DNA of 64,000 bases. Origin: Spirodela intermedia. Taxonomy: Eukaryota; Streptophyta; Magnoliopsida; Alismatales; Araceae. Positions 26,101-38,400 of the stretch are shown here, in pieces. Each line of letters starts with the position of its first letter. The stretch's first letter is position 1. The notes beneath the pieces were generated by a model. That model ran no database searches. It was not told the origin of the DNA and saw only the letters and a program-made list of their open reading frames with translations. Where the stretch lies: the NCBI GenBank assembly GCA_902729315.2, contig LR746265.1:2584892-2648891 (forward strand), written 5' to 3'. A program made the position numbers and the translations under genes.

Positions 26101-26809
26101 TTGATCCAGAATGATGCAAAACAAAATTTTCTGAATATGAAGGGAAGACTTTGTTTCTCAATTTTGAGAAGCTGGGGGGTCTTAGCATGGCTACAACATC
26201 TTAATGTAGATGATTAAAATGTTGCAGACAGTTTTTTTTTGAGGCTTCAATAATCATATACCTTTATCTTCCTCTCTCTTTCTAATGTCTAATGTCTACG
26301 CCTTGTTATCCACTTTCAAAGGAAAACCAAAAATAATAACGGTGGGTTCCTGAATTAAGGCTTCACTCTCTTGGATATTGGCCAAGACAGTGGGAGTAAT
26401 CCACTGCCTTGGATGCTTGCCAAGACAGTTGGATAATTTTATCTTTCTCTAATTTCCAAACCACGTGGGACTTGACAATTTTTATCTTCTGTGCTTCCAT
26501 GGATATTCCTAGACTGAGGCTAATATTTATTTACTTATCATACTTGAGAATCCTGTGAAATTTGTGGTTCGTTTCAATAACTTCACGTTAAAATGTCAGG
26601 GGCACTCTTGAGATGATAACTCGTGGAGTTTCTTTTTAAGGGTACACCATAGACTCTTCAGGAAACTTTATATAATTGACTCCATTTGATTGTTATTCAT
26701 CTTCAAATTAAATGCTGTTGATTGTGATGAACTTTTTCTCTTCCTTTTTCTTAGATTGCTGGCGGTATGTGTAGATTTCCAGATTGTCGGTGAAAGTTTT
26801 GTGTCAGAT
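23108..26809. promoter_or_regulatory. Divergent intergenic region between MED16 and the kinase gene
   Basis: The left part (23108-23900) is the MED16 promoter and leader. It is GC-rich to about 23600 and contains site II elements (TGGGCC at 23810-23815; GGCCCA at 23827-23832 and 23844-23849). Two G-box cores (CACGTG at 23903-23908 and 23919-23924) lie 16 bp apart. The section 24000-26750 has several short open frames with no recognised similarity. A pyrimidine-rich stretch ending in CTTAG near 26754 looks like a splice acceptor just before the kinase start codon. The kinase gene therefore probably has a non-coding 5' exon somewhere upstream, which I cannot place. Confidence 0.45.
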
Positions 26810-29800
26810 ATGGGTTGGTGTTGCTTTGATGGTTTACGGTCAAAGAAGAAGAATCGTGCTTTCTTGGAACAAGATCAGAGTGGTGGGTAGTTTTCTGTTT
26901 TTTTCGTTGGCTGATTTATACTCTTGCTTGGAGGCTTGGATAACTTCTATATGCTGGTTGGAAGATAATAGTCCCTTGATTCATATTTTTTATGCGACTT
27001 CGTTTGAAACGTGAATTGCTTTAAATTGTGAAATACCATGTTCCTTTTTCTTCAAACGGTCACTCAGATTGGGTGAATGGTCTTATTCTGGTGAGCTTGT
27101 CATTTGGCTTTCTTTGGGCTATGTTTCATGCTTATCTTTGTTTTAAACGCCATTCATTGACTTTTTGTAAGATGTTTGAATTTTAGGAATCTTGTTGACG
27201 GTTAAAATCACTGTAGGAGTAAAATCCGACGTGTTGATTTTTGCAGAGGTCCATAGTTATACAATTCATCGATGAAATAAAATTGTTAAAGTACCTTGTC
27301 ACTTAGACGGTAGGCTTACATCTCCTAAGAACCATCAGAACAAAGATTAAAATAGAATGATTACTGTGGCTTTAATTCTGTTTTATTGCAGAAAATGCCT
27401 GTGTTTTGACAGGACGGAAATAATGCATGAAAAGCATTCGAAAGTTTGATCTAAATGAGGCTTGAAGTTTATTCTGAGGTCTATGAGCAGTAGCTACATT
27501 CACGTGGAAGATGAGAGGGTTATCTTCTGTAGGCCTAAAAGGCTTAAAGGCATTGCAGGTATTGTCTCTGTCATGGAAAAGAAATGCGTTTTTACGAAAG
27601 GACATTAGAAATTCTTATGATAACAGATCCCTTGGAATTTTTTTCACTTAAACACATTCCGTTGTCAAAAATAGAGGAGAACGGCATGGAGAAGCATCAT
27701 CCCCTATAATCACAGCACCCCCTATGTGTTGGCTTGCTCCACTTATGGACACAAGAAGGCATCTGGAAGTCTTTGTGGGGCAATAGTACTTTGATCATTG
27801 ATTCCTCAAGTGCGCATCCTGTATGGATATCTTTGGCAAAAATCATTCAAGAAAGTAGGTCTACAATGGCACGGCATGGGATTAGCGTATCCTCTCTGAA
27901 CGTTTTGGCGTCATCATTGAGAACTCAAAGGTGATTGCAGAGTCTGATGACGCATTTTGTCTGCAGCTTTCTGAGACGTTTGGAAGTGTAAGAATATTTG
28001 ATAGCAAATTGGGGAACACCATTCGTTGCCACTTTTTTGTTTAATAGGAACAGAAATGAAACCTGGAAAAATATTAGAACACCAGGAGTTTTTCCTTTTG
28101 AATCAGGAGAGGCAAGAAAGTACAATTATACATTTATGTATTGCATCCTGTGAATATTAAGAACCTCATCTGTGTACTCATTGATAATCTATCGCATGAA
28201 TACAAAAAGCTGTAACCGCCCATTGAATTATCTCTAGTTTGTGCTGTATAATCATGAAGCTTTATCTGAAAGTGATTAAACTGACTTCTCATGCTTGGTT
28301 CTCGTCTTATAGTCTGTCTTAGCGCCTCTCATGCTATAGCTGAAACGATATCCAGATTCCCATCAAAACTCTCTTTCAAAACTTGGACCCTAAGATCTTT
28401 TTTCCCTATCTAGGTTCTTCATCAGGGAATAATGTCAAGCTGTTCCGTTATAACGAGCTTATATCAGCCACAAAGCGGTTTCATCCGAACAATAAGATAG
28501 GTCGAGGTGGTTTTGGAACTGTCTTCAAGGTACACTGAACCCTCAATGTTGGTAATGGTACATACTTTTTTTTGCGTAAAAAAACTGTTGGCCATCCTAA
28601 TATTAATCCACCCTTATGGCAATGTTTTTTATATTTCCATACTATGGTCTTCTTGTTTAAGCCCACTTTATCAATCATATTTCTCCATCTATAAGTCATC
28701 AATTGATTATTTATCTTGGTCTACTTATCTGTTGTTCATTGCCGGCATTTGAAAGTTATTGGAGTTGTATAAGCCCAAGTCATGTCAACATCAAGTACAA
28801 ACTGACTTTAGTTTTCTTCTCAAGTTCTCATGCATGACCTAACGGAAGCCATGTCATATGTTACAAGGTTTATTTATGCAGCTTGGTATGTTTTGAAACA
28901 TCCGTGGGCTTTACCCATTCTGGTTTCACATTCATCCCGACTTCAGAATTAAATGCTGACGCATGCCTCTTGGTGTGGATTCCAGGCTCCCGTAGAAAGG
29001 GTAGACCAATAAATCCCTTCGCTAGGCCTGAGGGGAGTTTTCCCTTCTCTGAAAATACCTGCATTAAATACGACTTTTTGTGCGCTGAAAATCGCGTGTA
29101 TTTCTGATTTGTTGTTAGATGTTTGATGTTACCAGTAGAGATGTTATCTTGTATGATTATTATTCTAGAAGATGCTCATGGTGGAGCGTTTTTAAGAATA
29201 TTCACTTAAGAATGATATCTTGTATGTTATCTTGTATGATTATTATCTCCTGATGAATATTCTCTATTTTTCTTCAGGGAACACTTAAGAATGGAAGACA
29301 AGTTGCAATAAAAGTGCTTTCTTCAGAATCAAAGCAAGGGGTCATGGAATTTTTTTCTGAGATTCATGCTATCACAAATGTTAAGCATGTAAACCTCATC
29401 GAGCTTCTGGGTTGTTGTGTTCACGGCGATGAAAAGATTCTGGTCTATGATTATGCAGAAAATGGTAGCCTTGACCGTGTATTCCTAGGTAAGCTAAAGG
29501 GTGACCATCTTCTTGACATTGTGTCTACTTTTTTTTAGTAATTTTGTTGTTTTCTTATTATTTTGACTTGCAGGTTCAGGTGGTGAGATGTCAAGCTTGG
29601 ATTGGAGTAGAAGACGTGCCATCTGCATGGGCACTGCCAGAGGTCTGATGTTTCTTCATGAGGAGCTTGACCCACCAATTGTGCACAGGGACATAAAAGC
29701 CAGCAATATCCTACTTGACAAGGATTTCGTCCCGAAAATTGGAGACTTTGGGTTGGCTAAGCTTTTCCCACACACTATTACCCACATCAGCACTCGTGTG

Positions 29801-31856
29801 GCTGGAACTACGTGAGTATTCACTCCATCTCTGATCTGATTCTACATCACGGATTACTTTTCTTTTTATACAGATTATGCCCTCTAGCATAGCCATATAT
29901 GAAGTGCTGAGTAAAGTCGTGGATTTTATTTATTTTGGTCTTTGCGTTATTAAAATCGTGAAGGAACAGGTGGGAGACTCGTGGGTGAAAGCTATATAAT
30001 ATGTTGATAATCAACGATTCCCCTTCTCAAGTATATGGGTAAAACTTAGTTAGTTGCCCAGTTCATGCTTCTAACATGAGGGAGCCACCTAAAGCCTCAC
30101 CCAAAATTTTCAAAGAATTTAGATGAAAAGGGAAACGGATATACCAAATGTTGGTATCATGCTAGGCAACTACCACAACTAGTGGCAGGAAAAGCCACTA
30201 ATTTCCTCTAATTAGTCTGAAGGTACGCTAAAGTATCCTCTAATTTCTGTATTATCTCCAACAAAAAGTAAGCTAAAGAAACTAGTTTAGTGGAGGTAAC
30301 CGTTGATCAGCTTCTTGATCTGTAAATGGTGAATGAGTATTGTAGGAAGAAAAATCGTCGAAATTTTAATTTTCGCCAATTAAATATTCCCAGGAAATGT
30401 ATAATTCACAAGCTTGGTTCCTTGTTGCTTATTCTGCCCATATCTTGGGGGCTGATTTTTTGGTTTAGTATTTAAAATATAAGAGCGCATTAGTTAACGA
30501 AAATATTTTCTTAATTTTATTTCATGACAACTGTGGATCCGTTACTGGCTCATGAATTTTATTCAACTGCTACAAAGTACAAACTTACGTATTCACAGTT
30601 CATTTGCTTTTTTTGTATTTTAATTCTCTGGAAACATCTTCAATTTTGACACGTTTAACCATCGCTTTATTCTTCTTGCTTTCCAAAATCCACCTTAACA
30701 AAATTAAATTACTCTTTAATATAGTGGTTACCTGGCACCTGAGTATGCAATGGGTGGTCGATTGACTAAGAAGGCTGACATATATAGCTTTGGGGTCCTC
30801 ACGCTTGAAATAATCAGTGGCAGAAATAACTGCAGGACGTCTTTGCACGGAATGGAAAAATCTCTTCTGGAATGGGTTAGTCATTTTTTTCAGCTATTCC
30901 TTCTTAGAACTTTGTCACCACTTTCCAGGCATGGTTTTATTAAAAAGTAAGTGTTGGTCAACTGCTCAGATATTGAGATTACCTGAGAAAAATAGCAACT
31001 TTGTTGTGCATTATATGACGATCAGTATGGAAAAAACGGACAGGTGTCATTGCCTCATCATTTTCTCATCCTCGGTAAATCATTGCCAAAAATTCTATTT
31101 TCGGATGGATAATTATTATTTTTTCAAAATTCTCATCCAGCTCAGCTGCTTTTTGACTGCATCTGGAAAACCAGGTTTTTTTGAGCTCTCTGGTTCAAAC
31201 CACGATCCGAACATTTCCTACCAAACTTTTTAATCCTTTTTATTTACTTTGCAGGCTAGAACAGTTAATTACATAATTTAATTTTTTTCTCAGATATGGT
31301 AAGGATATTAACTAGTAGAGACTATTTGACTATGAATCTTGATGGATTTGGGCCTAAATCTACGGCTGATGTCGTTTGGGTGGTGTCACAACATCGGCTG
31401 GTGCTCAAGATTTTATTTTACCTCTAGATTAGTCCAGTTTAGTCAGGATTCCCAAGCTATGCTCCTAGCTTGATGCAAGCTCTCCTTTCCCCTGCCGGAT
31501 GAATCAATGTGCAGACGTGGCAGCTCTACGAGGACGGGAGGCTGATGGAGCTGGTAGACCGCAGCCTCAAGGAGTACCCTGAGGAGGAGGTGCTAAGGTT
31601 CACCAAGGTGGCACTTTTCTGCACCCAGGGCGCCGCCAGGCGGAGGCCCTCAATGTCCCAGGTCGTCGAAATGCTGTCCGATCGCATTGCGCTGAACGAG
31701 GAGGAGCTCACTGCCCCGGGGCTCTTGCTGAGCGCGGAAGAGAGAGGAGCCCAGGAGCCAGTCAGTTTGGCACGCTCCCGGTTCAAATCCTCCTCGAACT
31801 CCTCCACCCAGTTGACCTACGGGCCCGTGAGTTTCACAGAGATAATTCCCAGGTGA
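26810..31856 (+). CDS. Receptor-like cytoplasmic serine/threonine kinase, CRPK1-like
   Basis: Six coding exons: 26810-26882, 28414-28529, 29278-29488, 29574-29811, 30725-30875, 31515-31856, giving 376 residues in a consistent phase. The kinase domain is complete: glycine loop GRGGFGTVF at 54-62, VAIK lysine K75, catalytic HRDIKASN with HRD at 171-173, DFG at 191-193, and APE at 217-219 with ADIYSFGVL after it. The layout, [14 protein letters not shown] before the kinase and a serine-rich tail after it, matches the At1g16670 (cold-responsive protein kinase 1) group, which lacks an extracellular domain. There is no signal peptide or membrane helix. Instead the protein starts MGWCC followed by a basic cluster (RSKKK), the pattern of N-myristoylation at Gly2 and palmitoylation at Cys4/Cys5, so plasma-membrane attachment is inferred. 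The substrate is unknown; 14-3-3 proteins are targets in Arabidopsis CRPK1. Confidence 0.92.
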
Positions 31857-32423
31857 AGCAGAATTCCGATTTTACCCCCCAGGAAGCTCGATTTATTTGG
31901 AAGAAAAAAAGGAAGGGAAATAAGAGCCTCTTAAGAACGTTCTGAGATTTTCAAACGAGCCGGAGGAACGTTCACGGCACGTGCATCTCCTTATCGCACG
32001 TGCTGCATCGTGCCTAATTGGGCCTCGTCGGACACGCGTGCCTCTCGGGAAGTTATTCGACAAAATGGGCCTATTTATGGGCCTCCACAGTCCGATATGA
32101 AGCTCTGAATGGGCCGGGAGGGGTAAGAGTGGGGATAGTGGGCCTGGCCCGGCTGATCTCACTCACGGTCCAGATCGGACGGTCAGATTTCGCCGACCTC
32201 CCGGGGATCTCGTTGGGGACAAAGTAGGAGGAAGGGAGAGGGGCGGAGCTCTTCTCTCTCTCTGTCTCCCCCTTCTTCCTTGCGGACGGCGAGGGTCTGC
32301 GAGGCCTTTCACCGGTGGGTGCTGGCCTTGATTTCTCTGGGGATTCCGTGGGAAAGAGAATTTCTTTCCTCCTCTCTTTTGCGTTCCATGTAGCCTCGGA
32401 TAGGGGTCGAAAAATCCTGCAGG
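31857..32423 (+). promoter_or_regulatory. WAPL promoter with five TGGGCC elements
   Basis: Between the kinase stop and the WAPL start lie five TGGGCC motifs in one orientation: 32019-32024, 32066-32071, 32078-32083, 32110-32115 and 32139-32144. These are site II elements, known in plants as TCP binding sites in cell-cycle, ribosomal and other housekeeping promoters. A CT-rich leader follows at 32250-32280. There is no obvious TATA box near the expected start, which is common for site II promoters. Confidence 0.6.
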
Positions 32424-35400
32424 ATGATCGTGCGGACGTACGCTCGGAGGAGCCGCTGCGCGGGGCAGGCTTTCTCCGACGGGGGCTCTCCCCACGACGA
32501 CGACGACGGCGACGAGATGGACGAGCCTCTCTCCCTCTCACAAGAAGCCAGCAGCTCCCAACCTGATCCGTATGGTTTCGCCGCCTTCTCATCTCAGGGC
32601 TCCTCACCCTGGTCGTTTGATTCCGATCTCTTCGGGAACGACGACTCCACCACCAACCCCTCTCGCCCTCCTCTCCCGCCACCTCCGCGGTTTTCGGGGA
32701 ATTCGTCGAACGATCTGCGGAAGACCAAGGATCGGAAGAACGTGAAAATCAAGAAACCCGAGCAACCTTCCGCCGGTAGGTCCAGGTCGCTCCCCCAGAT
32801 GGCCGCACCGCCTGCTGCGACGGCGACGCTGATGGAGGCTCAAGAGTTTGGGGAGATGATGGAGCACGTGGATGAGGTAACTTTCGCATTGGACGGGTTG
32901 CGACGGGGCCAGCCTTCGAGGGTTCATCAGGCCAGTTTACTGTCATTGTTGACCGTTTGTGAGAGCGCTCAACAGCGCCGCCTTCTTAGGGCACGGGGGT
33001 GAGTGAAAAAATATCAAATTTCGTTGCAAGAACTCGTATTCGTTTATTTTGGGTATTACTATATTCAAAATTTTAAATGATAGAATTGAGACATGATTGT
33101 AAGAGACATCAACATATTTGCTTTAGGAGATCTTTGTTGCATCTGGAATCGATTTATTGGGCCTAAACTACAGTAATGGCATTTTCCCTTTCTTTCTTTC
33201 TTTCTTTCTTGCTTGCTTTCTCTATTCCTCTTTTCTCACGGCATGGGTTTCAAAGAAATCTGCGTCTGACCTCGAGCCAAGTCCAGTGTGGTATCGTGAC
33301 TGTTGGAGGCCTCAGTTTAACTTCATACTTGGAATTAGACAATAGCGCTGTTTCTACTGAAGAATTTTTGCCATCATCTTTATTGTCCTATGCGACATTG
33401 GCATAGCGATAGTCAGTTACCAAATGCCCTTAACTTATTTATTCGTGAAAATGTTCATTGAAATAATTTCCTTTTTGTTGGTTCTCCTCAATTCATTTCT
33501 CCCGATTTTTTACCTCTAGATTTTCTAAAGATAAACCTTAGGCACCATGTCGGAGGATCTGGGTATACCTAAATTCATCATTTTGCTAGTCAGAAATTCA
33601 TAATATTGTTGTGATTTTTTTTCTGCAATTGATATTCAAATCAACGTATTTCCTCCTCTTCATGAATGTAATGCCCTTGTATTCTTAACGGCCTTCATCT
33701 GCTGCCCTGATGCTTTGAGATGTATGTACTTTTTTAGAACTACATTGCACCTGTTAACTTTTTTTTTTCTTGTGTCTTTAGGATGTCAAAGAAGATAATT
33801 GATGCTATTATGGGTCTAGGAATTGATGATTCCGCCTGCAGTGTTGCTGCTGCAGCTCTATTTTATGTTTTGGCTACTGATGTAAGTTACTCCGATTTCT
33901 TTTACCAAAAATGTGTCTAAACATGTTTTGGCATCTGGTTAGGAGATATGCATCGACTATAAATCCATGTTAGAAAAAAAATCTAGAAATTATTAAAGAA
34001 AGAAGTATTTCATGCTTCCTTTCCGTGATTCGTTTTGTCAGCTCTTGTTCAATGAATTTATTACTGTGACAATGGACTGAAGGTTAATAAATCGCAATCC
34101 TATCGGGAAAAATCTTCAAACGGATTGTCATCCTCAGTACCCTACAAACATGATGAAACTATCTTTGGCTCTTGTTTAGGTTCGCCAATCTCCACTTGCT
34201 GGTCCCGTACTTTGGTCAGTGAAGTCTCCCACAAGTCGTGAAGGTAGTGACCTGAAATCTGATGGGCATTAGATGAAAGTTGAGGAAAATTTTGTCTGTT
34301 TTTCACATGAAAGAATGTGTAGTGGATCGGCGCCTTGGATGCCGATGTACAGAATTTATTGAGATCTCCTTCAATCAGGTGGAATGGATTTGTGCTACAA
34401 GCACCCTGGGATGTATTATTGATTTATTAATGGACTCCTGTTGATTTTTACGTGTAGATCATCAGATTTTTTTTTTGTTTTCTTGAAAAATATAGAGTGG
34501 TTGTGCGTCGTTTTCACAACGTACTGGTCCATCATCTTTCCTTGAATGAAAACTTAAAGATGCAAATTTGAAGATCAGGGATGGTACCCGCCTTCTGCCA
34601 AGTCAAGGATTTTAGTTAAATCATGGAAGGCATGAAACATTTAACTGTGAGGTTGCCCCGGGAGAAAAATAGTGATATGAAAATGTTGGTACCCATATCA
34701 CTTACGAGATTTTATGGACAGCGGTCGTGTCCCGTTCGTTTTGCCATATAAAAAAGAAACCCACTCAGTAATAATGTTATAACATTCCTCGCCATTCAAG
34801 ATGCTCAATAGACCGGATAACCTGGTCTTGCCCATTTTATCTAATATAAATTTGAAGAGTCATATGCAGTTCTTACAATCGATGGTTAAAAGGAGGGAGT
34901 TAAGGGCTGAACCAAAAGGTTAAAGGAATTATTTGAAGTCGAGGAAGTTAATTCTCGCCATTTAAGAGCTTAGAAGAAGACAGTGCTTAAATTTTTTTTT
35001 CAGGCAATCCAACATAATGAGGTCCGGACAGGTTTAATGCATAGGTAGTGAAGGCATTGGGCACTGATAGATTCCCCCTCAGTCTCTGTCATCCTCTTTG
35101 GATAAAACTTGAGCATTTGAGGCAAGTTTTAAACAATTACATGAAATTAGTCAAGTTATTTTTCTAACATCACACCATGTTCAAAAAGGAATTAGGATTT
35201 CAGATTCGTCAGTGAAGATAGACTGTAAGATTGAGATTCTGATTATTTTTGGGTACCAGGTTATGGACTGCATAGTCAGTGTCCCAAGTTTTTGGAACTA
35301 TTCTCGATAAAAGTGGCAATTTAGATGAATTAAGTTGTAAAACGGATGACTTGCGGAATTAATTTTTCTTGTTTCATACTGTTGCCTCTGAGTTTTTCTC

Positions 35401-38400
35401 GAATTAAAGTTTGGGCATGCATGAAGTATGATAGTCCAAAGGACACTGCCCAGTCCTATAAAATGATAATGTCTATTTACTGATAATCATTCTCATTCTG
35501 ACAGAAGATTCTGAAGATGTGGAAATCTCAAACTCAGAAGATGATAATCATTTTCCACTCGCAGAAAATCTCAAACACTGTGTTTAGTTGATTGCTCCCG
35601 ATTTCTATCATCTTCTCCTCTCTCCCACCTTTGGAAAACTCGTCTTCTTTATGGTTGTCCTGAAGAATACAACCTCTTCCTCCCACTTCCTAGCCTCTTA
35701 CTTGATATTTTCCACTTTACCATTCTGCTGTACAACCTCAAAAAATGGTGTGCATCAGGTTGATACTTGTAAATTTCCATATGGTAGCTTCCGTTGTTTC
35801 CATAGTTCAATCTCCTTTTCAATTCTTTCTCTTCCTGTCAATTGATTGAACTATTCCTCCGCCTCCTTTTTTCATTCAGGCACTCTTCAACTCCTCAGTA
35901 TATTGCAGTCATCCTCATACACGATCAAATTATTTATTCATCGTTACTATTGTGGAGAGCGGTGTCACACCCTTCTATTAGGGGCGGGGGTGAGTGTTGC
36001 CTATAGCTCTGTATCACCTAGACATGCCAAAGCAATTGGTGCCTAGGGATGCAAAAGGCAAGGCCATTATGGGCATGACATCATAAATGCGATACAAACA
36101 TCATAAACGCTTATATGCTTGACGTGAGATTGACTTCTTGTGTCAGGACGATGGTTCCAAGTGGAGGATGCCCATGTATGTCCACCTAGCTTGCATGACT
36201 AATTCTTGTTGTGGAAAGGCCATCATAGTTGTATAACCTCCAATTCATGATAGAACCTCTGTGCAGAAGGGTTAATGATAGGATGCTTTTTTTATAGAGG
36301 TTGGTAGGGATGGATTTGGTATGGTCCAACTGAATTGCTTTCTCTTGCATAGGCTAGGGAGCCCAAAAGATTCTCTTGTTGACCTCTTTGAGCATTATAG
36401 TGGTCCTTGTTTGTCACCTTAAGTGTCTTGGTATAAAATTTAGTAGACGAAAGTGAACAAATAAAATAGAAGTCACTGAAAAACAAAGGATATTGGTGAA
36501 ACTCGCTCTAAATGTTTAATTGAAAAAAGTGAAGGCTCATTTGAATTATAGCATCTTTTCTAGGTCTTTAAACTGTAATAGCGATGTCACCTTGTGTTCG
36601 TAGGGAGAACTGAAAAAAACATTTTATATATTGAACATGATATCCAAGGATTCTTTGCAGTTGATCTTATTATCTCAGGTAAAGAGGGTAGCAGGTCATA
36701 TAACTATAATTTAGTTGAATAGTGTGCTTGTTTACCTTCCCGAGAAGGAAATTGCTTTATGAATGGAATCAAATATGTAACACTTGAAAAAAAATTCGAT
36801 TATTGGTTCAATATACTTTTACTTTCAAATCTGGTTCTACTATGGCAGAAATAAAGCACGGGATCCAACTCGTCTGTTGGCAAGAATATCGATCAACTTC
36901 CAAAAAGGTTCAGAAAAGTGGAACCTATTATAGAACATACGTTGCATTACAGACAAAGTTACAGACCTATTACGATTCAACTTGAGAACCTTCGACAAGA
37001 TTAGAATGTCAAAAACTGTTCAAAAGTCACATCTAGATATGGGATATTTGTGGTACTCAATGCTTTATTATAACTTATAAAACCCTGGAAGAACATTGAC
37101 TGTGTTAAACAAGAAAAAATGGTTTGTCCTTGCATGTAAAACCTGTGGAAATGTGTATTCTATTGTTCACAGTTGTTTTCTCGGTCAAACTCTGAAGTCT
37201 CGAATTCTCCCCGTTTTTGAACGATGTAATGGTCAGATGTTGTAGGGTATTTTTCATTTGATTCCAACCTCACGGCTGGAACTTTCCTCTTAGTTATCCT
37301 GAAAATGCATGAACATATAGTCATTGTAATTTCAAATTTTCTATACTCTGTGATGCCTAAATAGGAGAAACTGTCATAAATATGCAACGAGTGCTTTCCT
37401 ATTAGATTTTGGTTTATATGATCTTGCCTGTACCAAACATTTTTGGCTGTTGTTATTTCAGGTTCCGGATGACTACCTGATGGACTCGCCATCATGTGTC
37501 AATTTTCTGCTTAAATTACTGAATCCACGTGTTGCTGAAGGTGTCGACAACAAAGTTCCTACCAACGCTTGCAAGGTCTTAGCAGTACAAAATAGTGGTA
37601 AAAAACTAGATTCAAGTTCAACTTCAATAATGGAAAAGGTTCAGGAGATTCTTTTAAGTTCCAAAGCGCTAAAACGAAGGAGTGGAGATGATGATGTAGC
37701 TGGGAGGCCAGAGTTGAGCACAAAATGGATTGCATTATTAACCATAGAGAAAGCGTGTTTGTCTGCAGTCTCTATTCAAGGTACCTCTTAAAACTTGGAA
37801 AAAGGGCTATGTAAGGAACTAATCATGCTGCCATAAAGCTCACTAGAAGGATGCTAGTTTCATCATCCCTAGTTTGTGCCAAAGCTTCGGATGAGGATTT
37901 TCTCTTGGAAGCATTCTATCCAGAGAGCTTAATCCATATCATCTAACTCTCCATAGTCGCTAGCTAGCATTCTACTGGTTGGCTGCGACGCTATTAATAT
38001 CTCGGGTGACAGATCTTCTGAGCTAAACATGTTTCTCGCATTCATTTTGTTTTGTGCAGACATTTTTCGATAATTAATTTAGGTCATACAATTTCCCTCT
38101 TCATTTAAATTACATTTTAGGTTCTTTGTAGATCGATTGGTAGACAAGTTTCGTAAATTGCTGTTTTCTTTTTGTAATTCTATGAGAGTTAAGATTCTCT
38201 CTGTCGGTTATTTTCCATATTTTCTCAGATACCACTGGAGCAGTGAGCAGGGTAGGGGGAAACTTCAAGGAAAGGTTGAGAAAACTTGGAGGACTTGATG
38301 CAATCTTCAGTGTTGCTGCGAGATCCTTTTCAAGGATGAAGGTCAGTATGCCTGTTTAATCCGTGCTATTGTAATATAATCAGCATAATTCATTAGTAAA

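Noticed and set aside
32071-32682. Antisense open frame of 203 codons at the WAPL 5' end
   Set aside because: It spans the WAPL promoter and first exon, is Arg/Pro-rich from high GC content, and shows no domain.
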